Below, one piece after another: positions 61,362 to 64,000 of a stretch of 64,000 bases of DNA (within the stretch, counting starts at the first letter, position 1; every line of letters begins with the position of its first letter). The DNA lies in NCBI RefSeq assembly GCF_001428805.1, contig NZ_LMIS01000001.1, positions 2,406,976 to 2,470,975 on the forward strand, read 5' to 3'. A program made the position numbers and the translations under genes. The notes beneath the pieces were generated by a model, which did no database searches, had not been told where the DNA came from, and worked only from the letters and a program-made list of their open reading frames with translations. The DNA is from Aeromicrobium sp. Root236 (GTDB lineage Bacteria > Actinomycetota > Actinomycetes > Propionibacteriales > Nocardioidaceae).

Positions 61362-62081
61362 GTGGACAGCTCGACCTTCTTCTCGCAGATGGCTCTCGAC
61401 CTGCACGACGAGCCCACCGCGGAGCGCACGGTCGAGCTGATCGCCGAGTACGCCCGGGTCGCCACGAGCTGCGACGACGCCGGCATCATGCTGGTGCACG
61501 CCCGCAACCAGATCGAGACCGCGGCCGCCACGTCGCAGCGGGTCGGTGAGTCCCACAACCTGCAGATCGTGCACGACGAGGGACCGTGCCTCGACGCGAT
61601 CGAGGGCGAGGCGATCTATCAGTCCGGCGATGTCGGCAACGACCCCCGGTGGCTCAAGTGGGGACCGGCCGTGGCCGAGCTGGGCATCCGCAGCGTGCTG
61701 AGCGTCCGGCTCGAGACGCGGACGCGTCGCTACGGCTCACTCAACCTCTACGCGAACCACGTCGATGCGTTCGACGACGACGACGTCGCGGTCGCGACGA
61801 TCTTCGTACGCCATGCGGCGGTCGCGCTGGCCAACGCGCACAACGAGGAGGGGCTGCAGGTCGCGATCGACGCCCGCAAGCTGATCGGGCAGGCGCAGGG
61901 CATCCTCATGGAGCGCTTCGACCTCGACGCCGACCGGGCGTTCGACTTCCTCCGCCGGCAGTCGCAGGCGCACAACGTCAAGCTGCGCTACGTCGCGGAG
62001 TGGGTCGTCGACCACCGCAACTCACCGGACGCGACGTTCGAGACGCCGCAGCTGTCGCCGGAGCAGACCCCGGCGAACTAG
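61362..62081 (+). CDS. GAF and ANTAR domain protein
   Basis: A 239-aa signalling protein. A GAF domain spans about 18-150 (sensor fold, HDEGPCLDAIEGEAIYQSGDV, SVLSVRLETRTRRYGSLNLYA). An ANTAR RNA-binding domain spans about 165-225 (LIGQAQGILMERFDLDADRAFDFLRRQSQ). ANTAR proteins act as transcription antiterminators by binding paired hexanucleotide hairpins in nascent RNA. AAGGAG at 61348-61353 is 8 nt before the GTG. It shares CTAG with the convergent Ku gene. Confidence 0.88.
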   Translation: MDSSTFFSQMALDLHDEPTAERTVELIAEYARVATSCDDAGIMLVHARNQIETAAATSQRVGESHNLQIVHDEGPCLDAIEGEAIYQSGDVGNDPRWLKWGPAVAELGIRSVLSVRLETRTRRYGSLNLYANHVDAFDDDDVAVATIFVRHAAVALANAHNEEGLQVAIDARKLIGQAQGILMERFDLDADRAFDFLRRQSQAHNVKLRYVAEWVVDHRNSPDATFETPQLSPEQTPAN

Positions 62082-62926
62082 CCCGCCTTCTTCTTGGCCG
62101 CCGGCTTCTTCTTGGCGGTGCTCTTCTTGGCCGGCTTCTTGGAGGCCTTCTTGCGGTCGACGCTGCGCTTGAGCGCCTCCATCAGGTCGACGACGTCGGC
62201 GCTCTCGTCCTCGGGCTGCTCGCCGAACGTGGCCTCGGTGTCGAGCGACGCGCCCTGCTCGATCTTGGCCTCGATCAGGGTGCGCAGCTGCTCCTGGTAG
62301 TCGTCGGTGAACGCCGTGGGGTCGAAGTCCTCCGACAGCGAGTCGACGAGCTGCGCCGCCATGTCGCGCTCCTTCTGGCTGATGCGAGGGGTCGAGTCGA
62401 GCACGTCGAACTCGGGCTTGCGGACCTCGTCGTCCCACAGCATGGTCTGGAGCACCAGCACGTTGTCGCGCACGCGCAGCGCGGCGAGCCGGGTCTTCTG
62501 CCGCAGCGCGAACTGGACGATCGCCGTGCGGTCGGAGTCCTCGAGGGCGCGGCGCAGCAGCGTGTAGGGCTTGAGGGCGCGCTCCTCGGGCTCGAGGAAG
62601 TAGGCCTTGTCGAGCATCAGCACGTCGACCTGGTCGGCCGGGACGAACTCCACGACCTCGATCTCGTGGCTGCGCTCGGCCGGCAGTGCTGCGAAGTCGT
62701 CGTCGGTGAGCACGACGGTCTTCTCGCCGTCGTCGTAGGCCTTGTCGATGTCCTCGTAGGCCACGACCTTGTTGCACACCTCGCACTTGCGCTGGTATCG
62801 GATGCGTCCGCCGTCCTTGTTGTGCACCTGGTGGAGCTGGACGTCGTGGCTCTGGGTCGCGCTGTAGACCTTGACGGGCACGTTGACCAGACCGAAGCTG
62901 ATGGCGCCCTTCCAGATGGATCGCAT
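62078..62926 (-). CDS. ku: Ku protein (non-homologous end joining)
   Basis: This homodimeric ring binds DNA ends and recruits LigD. It has 282 aa. MRSIWKGAISFGLVNVPVKVY is the conserved start, KCEVCNKVVAYEDIDKAYD (about 48-66) contains the cysteine pair, and VLQTMLWDDEVRKPE lies in the barrel. The C-terminal tail is lysine/alanine-rich (KPAKKSTAKKKPAAKKKAG ending), as in mycobacterial Ku, and probably helps bind DNA. LigD is 2.7 kb away on the same strand, separated by five genes or gene pairs. The start is the ATG at 62926. Confidence 0.95.
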   Translation of the reverse strand: MRSIWKGAISFGLVNVPVKVYSATQSHDVQLHQVHNKDGGRIRYQRKCEVCNKVVAYEDIDKAYDDGEKTVVLTDDDFAALPAERSHEIEVVEFVPADQVDVLMLDKAYFLEPEERALKPYTLLRRALEDSDRTAIVQFALRQKTRLAALRVRDNVLVLQTMLWDDEVRKPEFDVLDSTPRISQKERDMAAQLVDSLSEDFDPTAFTDDYQEQLRTLIEAKIEQGASLDTEATFGEQPEDESADVVDLMEALKRSVDRKKASKKPAKKSTAKKKPAAKKKAG

Positions 62927-63002
62927 GCCTAAGTGAATCGTGCTTGATCCTCCGACGCCAGTCATCACGTTTAATGCGTACGGCGAGGGGCACGTCCCAC
63001 GC

Positions 63003-63869
63003 ATGAGTCAGGACGAATCCCAGACCTTCCCGTCCCAGCAGCAGGAGCCGCCGGGGCTGACCGGCGAGATGGACCCGCTTCCCGATCACGGCGAGGACTC
63101 CTACGAGGGCCACGGCCGGCTCGAGGGCCGCAAGGCGCTGATCACCGGCGGCGACTCCGGCATCGGCCGCGCGGTCGCGATCGCGTACGCACGTGAGGGC
63201 GCGGACGTCGCCTTCACCTACCTGCCCGAGGAGAAGGCCGACGCCGACGAGACCTCCGCATTGCTCGAGCGGGCAGGTCGCATGCACCTCGCGATCGAGG
63301 CCGACCTGCGTGATCGCGAGACGTGCGACCGGGTCGTCACCGACACGGTGCAGCAGCTCGGTGGGCTCGACGTGCTCGTCAACAACGCCGGCTTCCAGAT
63401 GGCGCGCGAGGAGAGCATCGAGGAGATCACCGACGAGACGATGGACCGGGTCTTCAAGACCAATCTCTACGCCCTGTTCTGGCTCACCCGCGCCGCGGTC
63501 CCGCACATGCCGCGCGGATCGTCCATCATCAACAACACGTCGATCCAGGCGTACGACCCGTCGAGCACCCTGCTCGACTACGCGGCCACCAAGGCTGCGA
63601 TCAACAACGCGACCGTGAACCTTGCCGGCCAGGTGGGGGAGAAGGGGATCCGCGTCAACGCCGTGGCCCCCGGTCCGATCTGGACGCCGCTGCAGCCGGC
63701 AACCCAGCCGGTCGAGAAGGTCGAGCAGTTCGGCAAGGACACCCCGCTGGGCCGCGCGGGCCAACCGGCCGAGGTCGCGCCGGCGTTCGTCTTCCTCGCG
63801 TCCGAGCGCGACGCCAGCTACGTGTCGGGCACCGTGCTCGGCGTCACGGGCGGCAAGCCCGTCTTCTGA
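63003..63869 (+). CDS. Short-chain dehydrogenase/reductase (YghA/GsiB-associated type)
   Basis: A 288-aa classical SDR with an extended N-terminus rich in Gln, Pro and acidic residues (MSQDESQTFPSQQQEPPG). The NAD(P) motif is TGGDSGIG (48-55), NNAG is near 132, and YAATK (about 193-197) contains the catalytic tyrosine and lysine. This long-N-terminus subfamily (like YghA, YhdF or YtiB-type oxidoreductases) is frequent in stress regulons. It is divergent from Ku across about 76 bp and followed 22 bp later by a small gene, probably in the same transcript. Confidence 0.88.
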   Translation: MSQDESQTFPSQQQEPPGLTGEMDPLPDHGEDSYEGHGRLEGRKALITGGDSGIGRAVAIAYAREGADVAFTYLPEEKADADETSALLERAGRMHLAIEADLRDRETCDRVVTDTVQQLGGLDVLVNNAGFQMAREESIEEITDETMDRVFKTNLYALFWLTRAAVPHMPRGSSIINNTSIQAYDPSSTLLDYAATKAAINNATVNLAGQVGEKGIRVNAVAPGPIWTPLQPATQPVEKVEQFGKDTPLGRAGQPAEVAPAFVFLASERDASYVSGTVLGVTGGKPVF

Positions 63870-63891
63870 CCCACGGAGAAAGGAACACCCC

Positions 63892-64000
63892 ATGCCCAGC
63901 AGCATCAAGAAGCCGAAGATGTACGAAGACCTGCGTGAAGACGGCGCGTCCAAGGAGAAGGCAGCGCGCATCTCCAACGCGGCGGCGCAGAAGGGCAGGT
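63892..64000 (+). CDS. Small DUF7218-like protein, 3' partial
   Basis: The first 36 residues are visible: MPSSIKKPKMYEDLREDGAS followed by KEKAARISNAAAQKGR. This resembles the small conserved family (DUF7218, about 85 aa) often found beside stress SDR or plant-symbiosis-like genes. The gene runs off the right edge. AGGAAC precedes the ATG. Function unknown; the basic helical start suggests nucleic-acid contact, which is a guess. Confidence 0.6.
   Translation, partial: MPSSIKKPKMYEDLREDGASKEKAARISNAAAQKGR

Overview
The window is a stretch of high-GC actinobacterial chromosome. WhiB- and Bpa-type regulators, a GTP-dependent PEP carboxykinase, a DUF5926 protein, an ECF41 sigma factor, a LigD/Ku end-joining pair and many GTG starts point to Actinobacteria. 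The gene set and style best fit Nocardioidaceae (an Aeromicrobium- or Nocardioides-like organism). That placement is inference; no rRNA is present to fix it. Coding density is very high, most intergenic gaps are under 250 bp, and no phage, insertion sequence, integrase or CRISPR array was seen.

1-12.9 kb is mainly housekeeping and catabolism: leucine degradation (a biotin-dependent carboxylase alpha subunit, cut by the window edge, coupled to HMG-CoA lyase), a YunG-like protein, EcsC, a kinase-like protein coupled to Aat, HU, a CPBP protease, rhodanese, an anti-sigma-type ATPase, DUF5926 and dihydrolipoyl dehydrogenase. A carboxymuconolactone-decarboxylase-like gene sits tail to tail with an ECF41 sigma factor and carries an ECF41-type promoter. 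The sigma gene follows arcA.

13-31 kb holds a secreted four-repeat protein, a disaccharide phosphorylase operon (pgmB plus GH65), an FHA-like protein, adenosine deaminase, an ArsR-AHSA1-reductase operon with a clear operator, a PAP2-diacylglycerol kinase fusion, serS with a HAD phosphatase, YjbQ, a WhiB-HTH fusion, Bpa, an acyltransferase, a quinone oxidoreductase, hydrolases and a membrane protein. Two tRNA-Ser genes follow.

32.2-42.7 kb is a ten-gene co-directional surface-polysaccharide cluster: Wzz-like protein, hexapeptide acyltransferase, three glycosyltransferases, flippase, Wzy/ligase and three tandem acyltransferase-3 proteins. Most genes overlap by 4 bp. No priming glycosyltransferase is present. 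An MBL hydrolase, an MFS exporter, two small unknown genes and a CDP-glycerol-type glycerophosphotransferase follow.

47-56 kb has an LLM oxidoreductase, pckG, a secreted S55-like protein, tRNA-Arg, and a cyclic-nucleotide group (membrane class III cyclase, Crp/Fnr regulator, stand-alone cNMP-binding protein). A CRP-type palindrome lies upstream of pckG. Signal peptidase I and a DksA-type protein come next.

57-64 kb pairs DNA repair (LigD and Ku) with stress-type regulators (a SigB/SigF-family sigma factor and a GAF-ANTAR protein), two unknown genes, an SDR, and a small DUF7218-like gene cut by the right edge.

Non-coding signals include three tRNAs, several hairpin terminators, two long palindromes in intergenic DNA, three copies of a dispersed ~21-bp repeat, five convergent gene pairs that share a CTAG stop overlap, and six genes with a -10-like hexamer 6-8 nt before the start codon, consistent with leaderless transcripts.
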